Source: Mycolicibacterium doricum
GTDB taxonomy: Bacteria > Actinomycetota > Actinomycetes > Mycobacteriales > Mycobacteriaceae
Assembly (NCBI RefSeq): GCF_010728155.1
Contig: NZ_AP022605.1
Coordinates: 3,596,001-3,660,000, forward strand
DNA: 64,000 nucleotides
Reading direction: 5' to 3'
Position 1 is the first letter of the stretch. The number at the start of each line of letters is the position of its first letter. This document shows positions 44,238-52,555 of this stretch, in pieces. The notes under the pieces were generated by a model. That model was not told the DNA's origin. It did not search any database and saw nothing but the letters and a program-made list of their open reading frames with translations. The translations under genes and the position numbers were made by a program.

Positions 44238-45767
44238 ATGCGCACCGTCGGGGGGCGAACAGATCGCGTGGTTGTGGTCGGCGCCGGACTGTCCGGCCTG
44301 TCGGCTGCACTGCAGCTGGCCGGGCGCGGCCGCACCGTCACGGTGCTCGAGCGCGAGACTTTCGCGGGCGGCCGAATGGGCCGGCTGGACATCAACGGTT
44401 ACCGGCTCGACACCGGACCCACCGTGCTGACCATGCCCGACATCATCGAGGATGCCTTCGCCGCCGTGGGCGATTCGATGACCGGGCGCCTCGAGCTCGA
44501 CCGTGTCGACCCCGCCTACCGCGCGTCCTTCGCCGATGGCAGCAGTCTGCACGTGCACACCGACCCCACGACGATGGCCGGCGAGATCGAACGCTTCGCC
44601 GGCTCCGACGCCGCCGAGGGTTATCTGCGGCTGCGGACCTGGCTAACCCGGCTATACCAGGCCGAGTTCAACGGGTTCATCGCCTCCAACTTCGATTCAC
44701 CGCTCTCACTCCTGACGCCACAGCTGGCCCGGCTTGCCGCGATGGGTGGGTTCCGGCGGTGGGATCGCATGGTGCGCAAGTACATCACCGATGAGCGACT
44801 GCGCCGCATCTTCACCTTCCAGGCCCTCTACGCCGGGGTGCCGCCGCACAAGGCGCTGGCCGCCTACGCGGTGATCGCCTACATGGACACCGTTGCCGGG
44901 GTGTACTTTCCCCGCGGCGGTATGCGGGCCGTGCCGGACGCGATGGCGGCGTCCGCCACCGATGCTGGAGTCGAATTCCGTTACGGGTCAACCGTTTCAG
45001 TGCTCGAACGCAGCGCCGACGGACGAGTCACGGCAGTCCGCACCGATGCGGGTGACCGCATCCCCACCGACGCCGTCGTCCTGACCACGGAGTTGCCGAC
45101 GACCTACCGCCTGCTCGGCCGCACCCCGCGGCGCCTGCTGCCGTTGCGTCCAGCGCCGTCGGCGGTGGTCGCCCACGTGGGATGCGGGGCCGTCGACGCG
45201 GGTGTGGCGCACCACAACATCCTGTTCGGCGGCGCCTGGGAGCAGACGTTCCGGGACATCATCGAGGAAGGCCGCGTGATGAGCGACCCGTCGCTGCTGG
45301 TCACCCGGCCCACCGCCGGTGACCCGAGCCTCGCACCGCCGGGTCGGGACCTCTTGTACATACTGGCCCCCGCACCGAACAACGCTGTGGGACAGGTCGA
45401 CTGGTCACGCGCGAGCGACGCCTACGTCGAGGGCATGCTGGCCACGGTGCGCAGGCGGATGCCCGCGGTCGGCGACGATCTTGAGTTGCTGCACGTCGTG
45501 GACCCCGACGGCTGGGCCCGCCAGGACATGGCGGCGGGAACCCCATTCGCGCTGGCGCACACATTCGGCCAGACGGGACCGTTCCGCCCCGCCAACACCG
45601 TCCGCGGTGCGGACAACGTGGTGCTGGCCGGGTCATCCACGGTCCCCGGAGTCGGGGTGCCGACAGCGTTGCTGTCCGGCCGGTTGGCCGCAGACCGAAT
45701 CACCGGGACCGTCACGCGGTCCACCCCCACGGCAGCCCCGACCACAGCGAGGAGCGAGCTGTCATGA
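44238..45767 (+). CDS. crtI: Phytoene desaturase
   Basis: Converts phytoene to lycopene in four dehydrogenation steps, FAD-dependent and membrane-associated. The 509-residue product has the N-terminal FAD motif VVVVGAGLSGLSAALQLAGR at residues 11-30. GYRLDTGPTVLTMPD follows near 55, AVYFPRGGMRAVP-type residues near 220, and the C-terminal bacterial-type signature VLAGSSTVPGVGVPTALLSG near 465. GTAGGAG lies upstream of ATG 44238. It overlaps crtB by 4 bp. Confidence 0.95.
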   Translation: MRTVGGRTDRVVVVGAGLSGLSAALQLAGRGRTVTVLERETFAGGRMGRLDINGYRLDTGPTVLTMPDIIEDAFAAVGDSMTGRLELDRVDPAYRASFADGSSLHVHTDPTTMAGEIERFAGSDAAEGYLRLRTWLTRLYQAEFNGFIASNFDSPLSLLTPQLARLAAMGGFRRWDRMVRKYITDERLRRIFTFQALYAGVPPHKALAAYAVIAYMDTVAGVYFPRGGMRAVPDAMAASATDAGVEFRYGSTVSVLERSADGRVTAVRTDAGDRIPTDAVVLTTELPTTYRLLGRTPRRLLPLRPAPSAVVAHVGCGAVDAGVAHHNILFGGAWEQTFRDIIEEGRVMSDPSLLVTRPTAGDPSLAPPGRDLLYILAPAPNNAVGQVDWSRASDAYVEGMLATVRRRMPAVGDDLELLHVVDPDGWARQDMAAGTPFALAHTFGQTGPFRPANTVRGADNVVLAGSSTVPGVGVPTALLSGRLAADRITGTVTRSTPTAAPTTARSELS

Positions 45768-46714
45768 TCGGATCGGAACTCGACGCCGCCGGGGTACGCG
45801 ACCCGGCGCTGCGCAACGCCTACCGCTGCTGCCGGGTGCTCAACGCCGAACACGGCCGGACCTTCTATCTGGCGACCCGGCTGCTGGCGCCCGAACAGCG
45901 TCCGGCGGTGCACGCGCTGTACGGGTTCGCCCGCCGCGCCGACGACATACTCGACGATCTGGGCTCCTCCGCCAGCACCGCCGAGCGCGCCGACCGGCTG
46001 CATCGGCTGGCCACTCAACTGTTCGACGGCCTCGTCCAGGGCAACGCCACCGGCGGTGACCCGGCGCTGGCGGCCGTGGTGCACACCGCTCGCCGCTACG
46101 GGCTCCCGTGGGAGTTGTTCGACGACTTCCTGGCGTCGATGCGGATGGATCTGACGATCACCGACTATCCGGACCGCGCGTCGATCGACCGCTACATGTA
46201 CGGCTCCGCAGAGGTGATCGGGCTGCAGATGCTGCCGGTCCTCGGCACCGTGGTCCCGCGCGAGGAGGCCGCGCCCTACGCAGCGGCGCTCGGCAAGGCC
46301 TTCCAGCTGACCAACTTCCTCCGCGATGTCGACGAAGACCTCGACCGGAGGCGGGTGTACCTGCCCGCCGACGAACTGGCCGCGCACGGCGTCGACCGCG
46401 ATCTGCTGATGTGGTGTCACACGACCAAGCGCACCGACATCCGGGTGCGCAACGCACTGGCCGAGCAGCACGCCGTGACTCGGCGCGTGTACGAGTACGC
46501 GCGGCACGGGGTCGACCTGCTGCATCCCCGCTCCCGGGCGTGTGTCGGTACCGCCGCGGTGCTCTATTCGGAGATACTGGACCGCATCGAGGCCATGGAT
46601 TTCGACATCTTCAACCAACGCGCCACCGTGGGGAACGGACGCCGGCTCCAGGCGGCGGGCATCGGGCTGCTGCGAGCCTGGGGCGCCCGCGTCGCGCACC
46701 CTGCGAAGGTCTAG
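45764..46714 (+). CDS. crtB: Phytoene synthase
   Basis: Joins two GGPP molecules to phytoene. The 316-residue product carries the two Asp-rich Mg-diphosphate motifs, RRADDILDDL near residue 55 and FLRDVDEDLDRRRVYLP near 185, both intact, plus TFYLATRLL and QLTNFLRD. ATG 45764 overlaps the crtI stop in ATGA. Its substrate would have to come from a GGPP synthase elsewhere because crtE here is broken. Confidence 0.95.
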   Translation: MIGSELDAAGVRDPALRNAYRCCRVLNAEHGRTFYLATRLLAPEQRPAVHALYGFARRADDILDDLGSSASTAERADRLHRLATQLFDGLVQGNATGGDPALAAVVHTARRYGLPWELFDDFLASMRMDLTITDYPDRASIDRYMYGSAEVIGLQMLPVLGTVVPREEAAPYAAALGKAFQLTNFLRDVDEDLDRRRVYLPADELAAHGVDRDLLMWCHTTKRTDIRVRNALAEQHAVTRRVYEYARHGVDLLHPRSRACVGTAAVLYSEILDRIEAMDFDIFNQRATVGNGRRLQAAGIGLLRAWGARVAHPAKV

Positions 46715-46716
46715 GC

Positions 46717-47061
46717 ATGGATCGCTTCCAATACCTGATGGTCCTGGGGGCCTGCCTGCTGATCACCCTGCCGCTGGAGGTCTTCGGGGCGGGCGTGTAC
46801 CGGCAGCCCCGCCGGGCTGCGGCGGCCATCCTGCCGGTGACGGCGGTGTTCGTCGTCTGGGATCTGATCGCGATCTTCGCCGACATCTGGGGCTATAACG
46901 CGAAGTACGTCACCGGTATCGGGTTCCCGGGGGTGCCGATCGAGGAATTGCTGTTCTTCATCGTGATCCCGCTGTGTGGACTTCTCACCTACAACGCCGT
47001 CGACACCATCCTCACCTACCTCAAACGACGGCTTCGCGACCGATCGGCGCAGTCGTCATGA
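46717..47061 (+). CDS. crtYc: Lycopene cyclase, CrtYc subunit
   Basis: One half of the actinobacterial heterodimeric lycopene beta-cyclase. The 114-residue protein has three transmembrane helices and the family motif FPGVPIEELLFFIVIPL near residue 70. It starts 2 bp after the crtB stop and overlaps crtYd by 4 bp (ATGA). Confidence 0.93.
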   Translation: MDRFQYLMVLGACLLITLPLEVFGAGVYRQPRRAAAAILPVTAVFVVWDLIAIFADIWGYNAKYVTGIGFPGVPIEELLFFIVIPLCGLLTYNAVDTILTYLKRRLRDRSAQSS

Positions 47062-47405
47062 TCGGTCTCGGCTACACCCTGCCGGCGATCGTCGCGGTGT
47101 TCCTGGTGATCGCGTGGGAGCTGTGGATTCTGCGCACGGGGTTGTTCCGGCGGGCTTCGTACTGGATCTCGATGGTCATCGTGCTCGCCTTCCAGATCCC
47201 GGTCGACGGCTGGCTGACGAAGCTCAGCGCCCCCATCGTCGTCTACGACGAGCAGCACACCAGTGGTATCCGGTTTCCCTGGGACATCCCGGTCGAGGAC
47301 TTCCTGTTCGGGTTCGCGCTCGTGACGGGCGTGCTACTGCTCTGGGAGCGTCAGCGCACGAGAGGCGGCGCGAGCGTGGGCGCCACCCGAGGCCGCGATG
47401 AGTGA
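47058..47405 (+). CDS. crtYd: Lycopene cyclase, CrtYd subunit
   Basis: The second half of the heterodimeric cyclase: 115 residues, three transmembrane helices, and the motif WDIPVEDFLFGFALVT near residue 80, the counterpart of PxEE in CrtYc. Together with CrtYc it should form beta-ionone rings on lycopene to give beta-carotene. It overlaps the next gene by 8 bp. Confidence 0.93.
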   Translation: MIGLGYTLPAIVAVFLVIAWELWILRTGLFRRASYWISMVIVLAFQIPVDGWLTKLSAPIVVYDEQHTSGIRFPWDIPVEDFLFGFALVTGVLLLWERQRTRGGASVGATRGRDE

Positions 47406-48129
47406 CGCGCTCCCCCACGCCCAGGTGCCCGCCGCGTTCGACGTCGGCGCGGCCACCTACGACAAGCTCGTCGGCGCCAATCCCGGCTATCACGCCCACC
47501 TTCGGCTGTCTGCACAGCGGATGGGGCTTCCCGGCGGGGGGCGCGGTATGCGGCTGCTCGACGCGGGGTGCGGCACCGGCGCGTCGACCGCCGCGCTGCT
47601 CGCCGCGGCCCCGCACGCCGAGATCGTCGCCGTCGACGCCTCGGCAGGGATGCTCGCCGAGGCGCGGTCGAAGCCGTGGCCCGGCTCGGTGCGCTTCCTC
47701 CACAGCCGCATCGAGGACATCGCCGAGGCCGGTGTGACCGGCCCATTCGACGGCATCTTCGCCGCCTATCTACTGCGCAACCTCGCCGAGCCGGACACCC
47801 AGCTGCGCACGTTCCGCGGCATGCTCCGCCCCGGCGCCCCGCTGGCCGTGCACGAATACTCCGTTCGCGACTCGGCCGTGGCGACTGCGGTGTGGAATGC
47901 GGTGTGCTGGGCGATCATCATCCCGGCCGGCCGCCTGCGCACGGGCGACGCATCGCTGTACACCTATCTGCGGCGCAGCGTCCTCGACTTCGACGGCGCT
48001 TCCGTATTCCGGGCCAGGTTGCAGCGCAACGGCTTCACTGATGTCCGTAGCGAGACGATGCCGGGTTGGCAGCGCGACATCGTGCACACGTTCACCGCGA
48101 GGGCCCCGAAGAGCAGAGGAGCCCGATGA
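47398..48129 (+). CDS. Class I SAM-dependent methyltransferase in the carotenoid operon
   Basis: A 243-residue methyltransferase. Motif I is LLDAGCGTGASTAALL near residue 52, followed by VAVDASAGMLAEAR (acidic ribose ligand) and RLRPGAPLAVHEYSV-type motif III seen as MLRPGAPLAVHEYS. The substrate is unknown: it could O-methylate a carotenoid, or act on a quinone-like cosubstrate, as it resembles UbiE/MenG-type enzymes. It overlaps crtYd by 8 bp and its stop lies within a duplicated junction sequence before crtU. Confidence 0.85.
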   Translation: MSDALPHAQVPAAFDVGAATYDKLVGANPGYHAHLRLSAQRMGLPGGGRGMRLLDAGCGTGASTAALLAAAPHAEIVAVDASAGMLAEARSKPWPGSVRFLHSRIEDIAEAGVTGPFDGIFAAYLLRNLAEPDTQLRTFRGMLRPGAPLAVHEYSVRDSAVATAVWNAVCWAIIIPAGRLRTGDASLYTYLRRSVLDFDGASVFRARLQRNGFTDVRSETMPGWQRDIVHTFTARAPKSRGAR

Positions 48130-48161
48130 GCGCTTGCGCGAAGAGCAGAGGAGCGCGATGA
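48107..48161 (+). repeat. Duplicated translational-coupling junction
   Basis: A 23-bp unit, CGAAGAGCAGAGGAGCCCGATGA, occurs at 48107-48129 and again at 48139-48161 (22 of 23 identical). Each copy has a GGAG ribosome binding site and an ATGA stop/start overlap. Between them lies a complete mini-ORF, MSACAKSRGAR (48126-48161), that overlaps the methyltransferase stop at one end and the crtU ATG (48158) at the other. Confidence 0.88.
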
Positions 48162-49678
48162 AGGATCCCCGCCGCGTCGTGCATCCGGCGCCTGAAGGCG
48201 TTCCCGACGCCGCCGCGCTGGGCACCCGTCCGCGCGCGGTCGTGGTCGGTGGTGGTATCGCCGGGTTGACCGCCGCCACCGGACTGGCCGAACGCGGCGT
48301 CGAGGTGGACGTCGTCGAGCGGGAGCCGTACCTGGGCGGCCGGGTCGGCGGATGGACCGACGATGTGGACGGTCTCGGTGCGGCGGCGATGAACCGGGGC
48401 TTCCACGCGTTCTTCCGCCAGTACTACAACCTGCGCGAACTTCTGCGCCGCGTCGACCCGCAACTGTCGATGCTGGTCCCGGTCGAGGACTACCCGCTCA
48501 TCGACGGCCAGGGCCGACGCGACACCTTCCGCGGCCTGCCGCAGACACCACCGTTCAACGCCGTGGCCTTCGCGCTGCGCAGTCCCACGTTCCGGTTGCG
48601 TGACCTGGCTCGGCTCAACGCGCGGGCGGCGGCACCTTTGGCGACGGTGTCGGTGCCCGACATCTACGACCGGCTGGACCACGTCGACGCCGACAGTTTC
48701 CTGCGCCACATCAACTTCCCCGAGGCCGCGCGGCACCTGGCGTTCGAAGTCTTCTCCCGCAGCTTCTTCGCCCAGCCGCCGGACCTGTCGGCGGCGGAGT
48801 TGGCGACGATGTTCCACATCTACTTCCTCGGTTCCAGCGAAGGGCTGGTGTTCGACGTCGCGAACGACAACTTCGACGTGGCGCTGTGGGAGCCGTTGCG
48901 GCGCTATCTCGAGGGCCGCGGTGTCCAGTTCCACACCGGTGCGTCGGTGACGGCGGTGGAGCCGGGGTTCACTGTGCAGTGCGATTCGGGACGGTCGTTG
49001 TCCGCCGACGGAGTGGTGCTGGCCACCGATGTCGGCGGTCTGCGTGGGATCGTAGGCCGGTCGAAGTCTTTGGGCGACGAGGGCTGGCGCGCGGCGGTCG
49101 ACGGGCTCGGGACCGCCCCGCCGTTCCTGGTGCACCGCCTCTGGCTGGACCGCCCGGTCGCGCCCGACCGGCCCGCGTTCCTGGGCACCGGCGGCCTGAG
49201 ACCGCTGGACAACGTCAGCGTGCTCGAACGCTACGAACGCCAGGCCGCCGAGTGGGCTCGGCGCACCGGTGGATCGGTCGTCGAACTGCACTCCTACGCG
49301 GTGACCGACACCTCCGATGAGCTGCCGCGGCAGCTGATGGCCCGGATGCACGCAATCTTCCCCGAGACGGCGCAGGCCGGGATCGTCGGTGAGCGCCTCC
49401 TGCTGCGCGGTGACTGTCCGCGGTTCGCCCCCGGTGACTTCGCCGTCCGGCCCACCGTGGAGACCCCGGTCGACGGTCTGGCGTTGGCCGGTGACGGAAT
49501 CCGCATCGACCTGCCGGTGGCGTTGATGGAGCGTGCCGCCACAACGGGGTGGGCGGCCGCCAACCGTCTGCTCGCACATTTCGGCGTCGCGGGGCACGCC
49601 CTGACGACGGTGCCGACCACCGGCCGATCCGCGACGCTGCGGCGACTCGCCGGGCGAGGAAGGCAACTGCAGTCATGA
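48158..49678 (+). CDS. crtU: Isorenieratene synthase-like carotenoid desaturase/methyltransferase
   Basis: CrtU converts beta-ionone rings to aromatic phi rings, giving isorenieratene (leprotene). The 506-residue flavoprotein has the FAD motif VVVGGGIAGLTAATGLAERG near residue 28 and ERE-PYLGGRVGGW, then the family blocks MNRGFHAFFRQYYNLR near 78, VEDYPLIDGQGRRDTFRGLP near 108 and a C-terminal LALAGDGIRIDLPVALMERA near 450. It starts at ATG 48158 with GAGGAG upstream and overlaps the Rieske gene by 4 bp. Assignment by recalled similarity to CrtU of Streptomyces and Brevibacterium. Confidence 0.88.
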   Translation: MKDPRRVVHPAPEGVPDAAALGTRPRAVVVGGGIAGLTAATGLAERGVEVDVVEREPYLGGRVGGWTDDVDGLGAAAMNRGFHAFFRQYYNLRELLRRVDPQLSMLVPVEDYPLIDGQGRRDTFRGLPQTPPFNAVAFALRSPTFRLRDLARLNARAAAPLATVSVPDIYDRLDHVDADSFLRHINFPEAARHLAFEVFSRSFFAQPPDLSAAELATMFHIYFLGSSEGLVFDVANDNFDVALWEPLRRYLEGRGVQFHTGASVTAVEPGFTVQCDSGRSLSADGVVLATDVGGLRGIVGRSKSLGDEGWRAAVDGLGTAPPFLVHRLWLDRPVAPDRPAFLGTGGLRPLDNVSVLERYERQAAEWARRTGGSVVELHSYAVTDTSDELPRQLMARMHAIFPETAQAGIVGERLLLRGDCPRFAPGDFAVRPTVETPVDGLALAGDGIRIDLPVALMERAATTGWAAANRLLAHFGVAGHALTTVPTTGRSATLRRLAGRGRQLQS

Positions 49679-50679
49679 ACGTGCTCGCCGACATCAAGGC
49701 CAAGTGGGTGAAATCGTCGCCGTTCCGGGTTCTTCCGCACCTCGACTGGGCCGAGCAGCAGCCCACCTACCAGGACGCGCAGCCGGCCCTGATCAACGAT
49801 GCGCTGGCCCGGGCCAAGTCCCGCCCGAGCGGCAACTGGTTCCCGTTCGCGGCCAGCGACACCATCCGGCGCAAACCGGTGGGCGCCACGGTGGGCGGCG
49901 TGGAACTCGTCGCCTGGCGGGGCACCGGCGGCGAACTCCACGTCGGGCCGGCGAGCTGTCCGCATCTAGGTGCCGACCTGTCCACCGGAACCGTCGACTG
50001 CGGCGCCCTGATCTGCCCGTGGCACGGCCTGCGGTTGTCCGGGGAACGCCGCGGGTTCGGGTGGAAACCGTTGCCGTCCTTCGACGACGGCGTGCTGTCC
50101 TGGGCACGTCTCGACCGTGTCGGTGGCGAAGAGCCGACAGAGCGCCCGATCATCCCGGTGCGTCCGGACGGCCCCACCCTGCACGCCGTGACACGCCTGG
50201 TCGGCGTCTGCGAGCCCGACGACGTGATCGCCAACCGACTCGACCCGTGGCACGGCGCCTGGTTCCACCCGTACTCGTTCGCCCGTCTGGAGGTGCTCAG
50301 CGCACCCCCGGCCGGGGTGGTGTCCGAGCGGGAGGACCGGTTTCTCGTGGCGGTCACGTTCCGCATCGGCAGGCTGGGGGTGCCGGTGGTCGCCGAGTTC
50401 GTCGCACCCGAACCACGCACGATCGTCATGCGGATCGTCGACGGCGAGGGGGCGGGCAGCGTCGTCGAAACCCACGCCACGCCCATCGGGCCGGGACCGG
50501 ACGGACGGCCGCGGACGGCGGTGATCGAAGCCGTCGTCGCGCATTCCGATCGCCCCCGGTTCGGGTTCGGGCAGAAGGTTGCGCCGCTGATCACGCCGTT
50601 CATGCGGCATGCGGCGACGAAGTTGTGGCGCGACGACCTCGCCTACGCGGAGCGCCGCTACACGGTGCGCTCGCGATAG
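49675..50679 (+). CDS. Rieske [2Fe-2S] protein (DUF5914) of the carotenoid operon
   Basis: A 334-residue protein with a Rieske cluster site in the N-terminal third: CPHLGADLSTGTVDCGALICPWHG, where CxH (CPH) and CxxH (CPWH) bind the cluster. The C-terminal 200 residues form a DUF5914 region (LDPWHGAWFHPYSFARLEVL, VVAEFVAPEPRTIVMRIVDG). This layout is that of an oxygenase or an electron donor without a visible mononuclear iron triad. It is the last gene of the operon, joined to crtU by ATGA, so it likely acts on or with the aromatic carotenoid. Confidence 0.87.
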   Translation: MNVLADIKAKWVKSSPFRVLPHLDWAEQQPTYQDAQPALINDALARAKSRPSGNWFPFAASDTIRRKPVGATVGGVELVAWRGTGGELHVGPASCPHLGADLSTGTVDCGALICPWHGLRLSGERRGFGWKPLPSFDDGVLSWARLDRVGGEEPTERPIIPVRPDGPTLHAVTRLVGVCEPDDVIANRLDPWHGAWFHPYSFARLEVLSAPPAGVVSEREDRFLVAVTFRIGRLGVPVVAEFVAPEPRTIVMRIVDGEGAGSVVETHATPIGPGPDGRPRTAVIEAVVAHSDRPRFGFGQKVAPLITPFMRHAATKLWRDDLAYAERRYTVRSR

Positions 50680-50894
50680 TTGCCCGGCTCGAGGCGGGTC
50701 CGGTCTCGGTGAAACCTGCTGGGGTGCGGATCCTGGCGTAGGGGCGTTGGTCGACGTAGCTCGACACCGTCACGTTCAGCGCGCTGCCGGGGGGACTGCT
50801 CTTACACCGCCGTTCACCGTGCTTGCTTGGCGCTGCCGTCGCGACATCTCTCGCCGTTGGGGGCGGAGTCAACACCGGGCAGAACGGGTACCGA

Positions 50895-52265
50895 ATGTCC
50901 ATGCTCAACGGCCGCCCGAAAGTACTCATCATCGGCGGAGGGTTCGGCGGTCTCTTCTGTGCCCGCCGCCTCGGTCGGGTCGACGTCGATGTCACGCTCC
51001 TCGACCGCGCGGCGTCCCATGTGTTCCAACCGCTGCTCTACCAGTGCGCGACAGGAACGTTGAGCATCGGTCAGATCAGCCGGTCGTTGCGGGAAGAACT
51101 GGCACACCATGACAACGTCACGACTCTTCTCGGAGAGGCCGTCCGACTCGATGCCGATGCGCGGCGCGTCACCGCCCGTCGTCCCGACGAGTCGACCTTC
51201 GACCTGCAGTACGACTACCTGGTTATCGCGGCGGGGATGCGGCAGTCCTATTTCGGCAAAGAGGAATTCGCCGCATGGGCGCCGGGCATGAAGACGCTCC
51301 ACGACGCGCTCAGCATCCGTCGCCGGATCTTCGCGGCGTTCGAGATCGCCGAGACCTTGCCGCCTGGCCCCGATCGGGAACAGTGGCTCACGTTCGCCGT
51401 CGCCGGGGGCGGCCCGACCGGCGTCGAATTAGCCGGCCAGATCAGGGAATTGGCGACCCGTGCGCTGGCCAACGAGTTCCACAGCATCGAACCGCAGGAG
51501 GCGCGGGTGCTGCTGTTCGACGGCGGGGACCGCGTGCTCAAAAGCTTCGCGCCGGGCCTCTCGGAACGGGCTTCGCGGACGCTGAACGCGTTGGGTGTCG
51601 AGCTGCATTTCGGCGTCCACGTGACCGACGTGCGTCGTGACGGCGTGACTGTGAGCCCTAAGGGGGGTGGCCCAAAACAGGATTACGCGACCCGCACGGT
51701 GCTGTGGACGGCCGGCGTCGAGGCGGTGCCCTTTGCGCGCCATGCCGCCGACCAGCTCGGCGCCGAGACCGACCGATCTGGGCGCATCACGGTGAACGCC
51801 GATCTGTCGGTGCCCGGACACCCCGAGGTGTTCGTCATCGGCGACCTGGCGGGACGGGACGGGCTGCCGGGGGTGGCAGAGAACGCCATGCAGGGCGGAC
51901 TGCACGCCGCTGCCTGCATTCGGCGTGACATCGGCGGAGCCGGGCGCAAGGACTTCCGGTACCGAGACCTCGGGTCGGCCGCGTACATCAGCCGCGGACA
52001 CGCCCTGTTGCAGGCCGGGCCGGTCAAACTCACTGGTGCCCTCGGCTGGTTGGGGTGGGGTTTCATCCACATCGCATTCCTCACCGGCGTACGAAACCGC
52101 TTCAGTACCGTCGGAACATGGATGGTGTCCATCGCGCGGGCCAACCGGAGTGACCGCACCTTCATCATCGGCGGGTCCGGCCACCCCGAGGAGCCGTACA
52201 CGTGGGAATCGCCCGTGCACCAGGGAAACCACTCGACGGGTGACGACTCGACCGCAGCCACCTAG
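50895..52265 (+). CDS. Type II NADH dehydrogenase-like flavoprotein
   Basis: A 456-residue NDH-2-type oxidoreductase. The FAD motif KVLIIGGGFGGLFCARRL lies at the N-terminus, FQPLLYQCATGTLS follows near 50, the NADH motif FAVAGGGPTGVELAGQIREL near 170, and the FAD-closing VFVIGDLAGRDGLPGVAENAMQGG near 315. The C-terminus has an amphipathic membrane anchor (WLGWGFIHIAFLTGVRNRF). It should transfer electrons from NADH to menaquinone without proton pumping. ATG 50895 was used. It lies 215 bp after the carotenoid operon and may be independent of it. Confidence 0.9.
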   Translation: MSMLNGRPKVLIIGGGFGGLFCARRLGRVDVDVTLLDRAASHVFQPLLYQCATGTLSIGQISRSLREELAHHDNVTTLLGEAVRLDADARRVTARRPDESTFDLQYDYLVIAAGMRQSYFGKEEFAAWAPGMKTLHDALSIRRRIFAAFEIAETLPPGPDREQWLTFAVAGGGPTGVELAGQIRELATRALANEFHSIEPQEARVLLFDGGDRVLKSFAPGLSERASRTLNALGVELHFGVHVTDVRRDGVTVSPKGGGPKQDYATRTVLWTAGVEAVPFARHAADQLGAETDRSGRITVNADLSVPGHPEVFVIGDLAGRDGLPGVAENAMQGGLHAAACIRRDIGGAGRKDFRYRDLGSAAYISRGHALLQAGPVKLTGALGWLGWGFIHIAFLTGVRNRFSTVGTWMVSIARANRSDRTFIIGGSGHPEEPYTWESPVHQGNHSTGDDSTAAT

Positions 52266-52405
52266 AGCGTGTGGACGTCGGTTCGCCGCGTCCCGGCCAG
52301 GGTGTGTCCCAGATCGGTCACCTTGGACTTGGCGGTCCACGACCCGCTGCGCGACGTTCGTGTCGGCACCGACGGCCTGCTGGATATTACGGCTGGTTAG
52401 GGCCA

Positions 52406-52474
52406 TTGTTCCGGGGTTGGGTGAGCCATCGTTCCGTTGCGGGGTGAGCCACTATGCCGGTGGCGGATGAGCCG
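52406..52474. repeat. Three 23-bp terminal repeats at the left end of the IS21 element
   Basis: Units at 52406-52428, 52429-52451 and 52452-52474 each end in G(G/A)(G/T)GAGCC(A/G); the TGAGCC cores at 52422, 52445 and 52468 are spaced exactly 23 bases. Such multiple terminal repeats are typical transposase-binding sites of the IS21 family. Confidence 0.85.
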
Positions 52475-52555
52475 TGGTGCCGCTGATGTTGTGGGTGCGA
52501 CCGTTCGTCGGTCCGCGTCATTGGGACGCGGACGTGACGAAAGGGGTCGCCTTCG

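Noticed and set aside
50895..52265. NADH dehydrogenase-like gene as part of the carotenoid operon
   Set aside because: It is separated by 215 bp without coupling, and the family is respiratory; membership cannot be supported.
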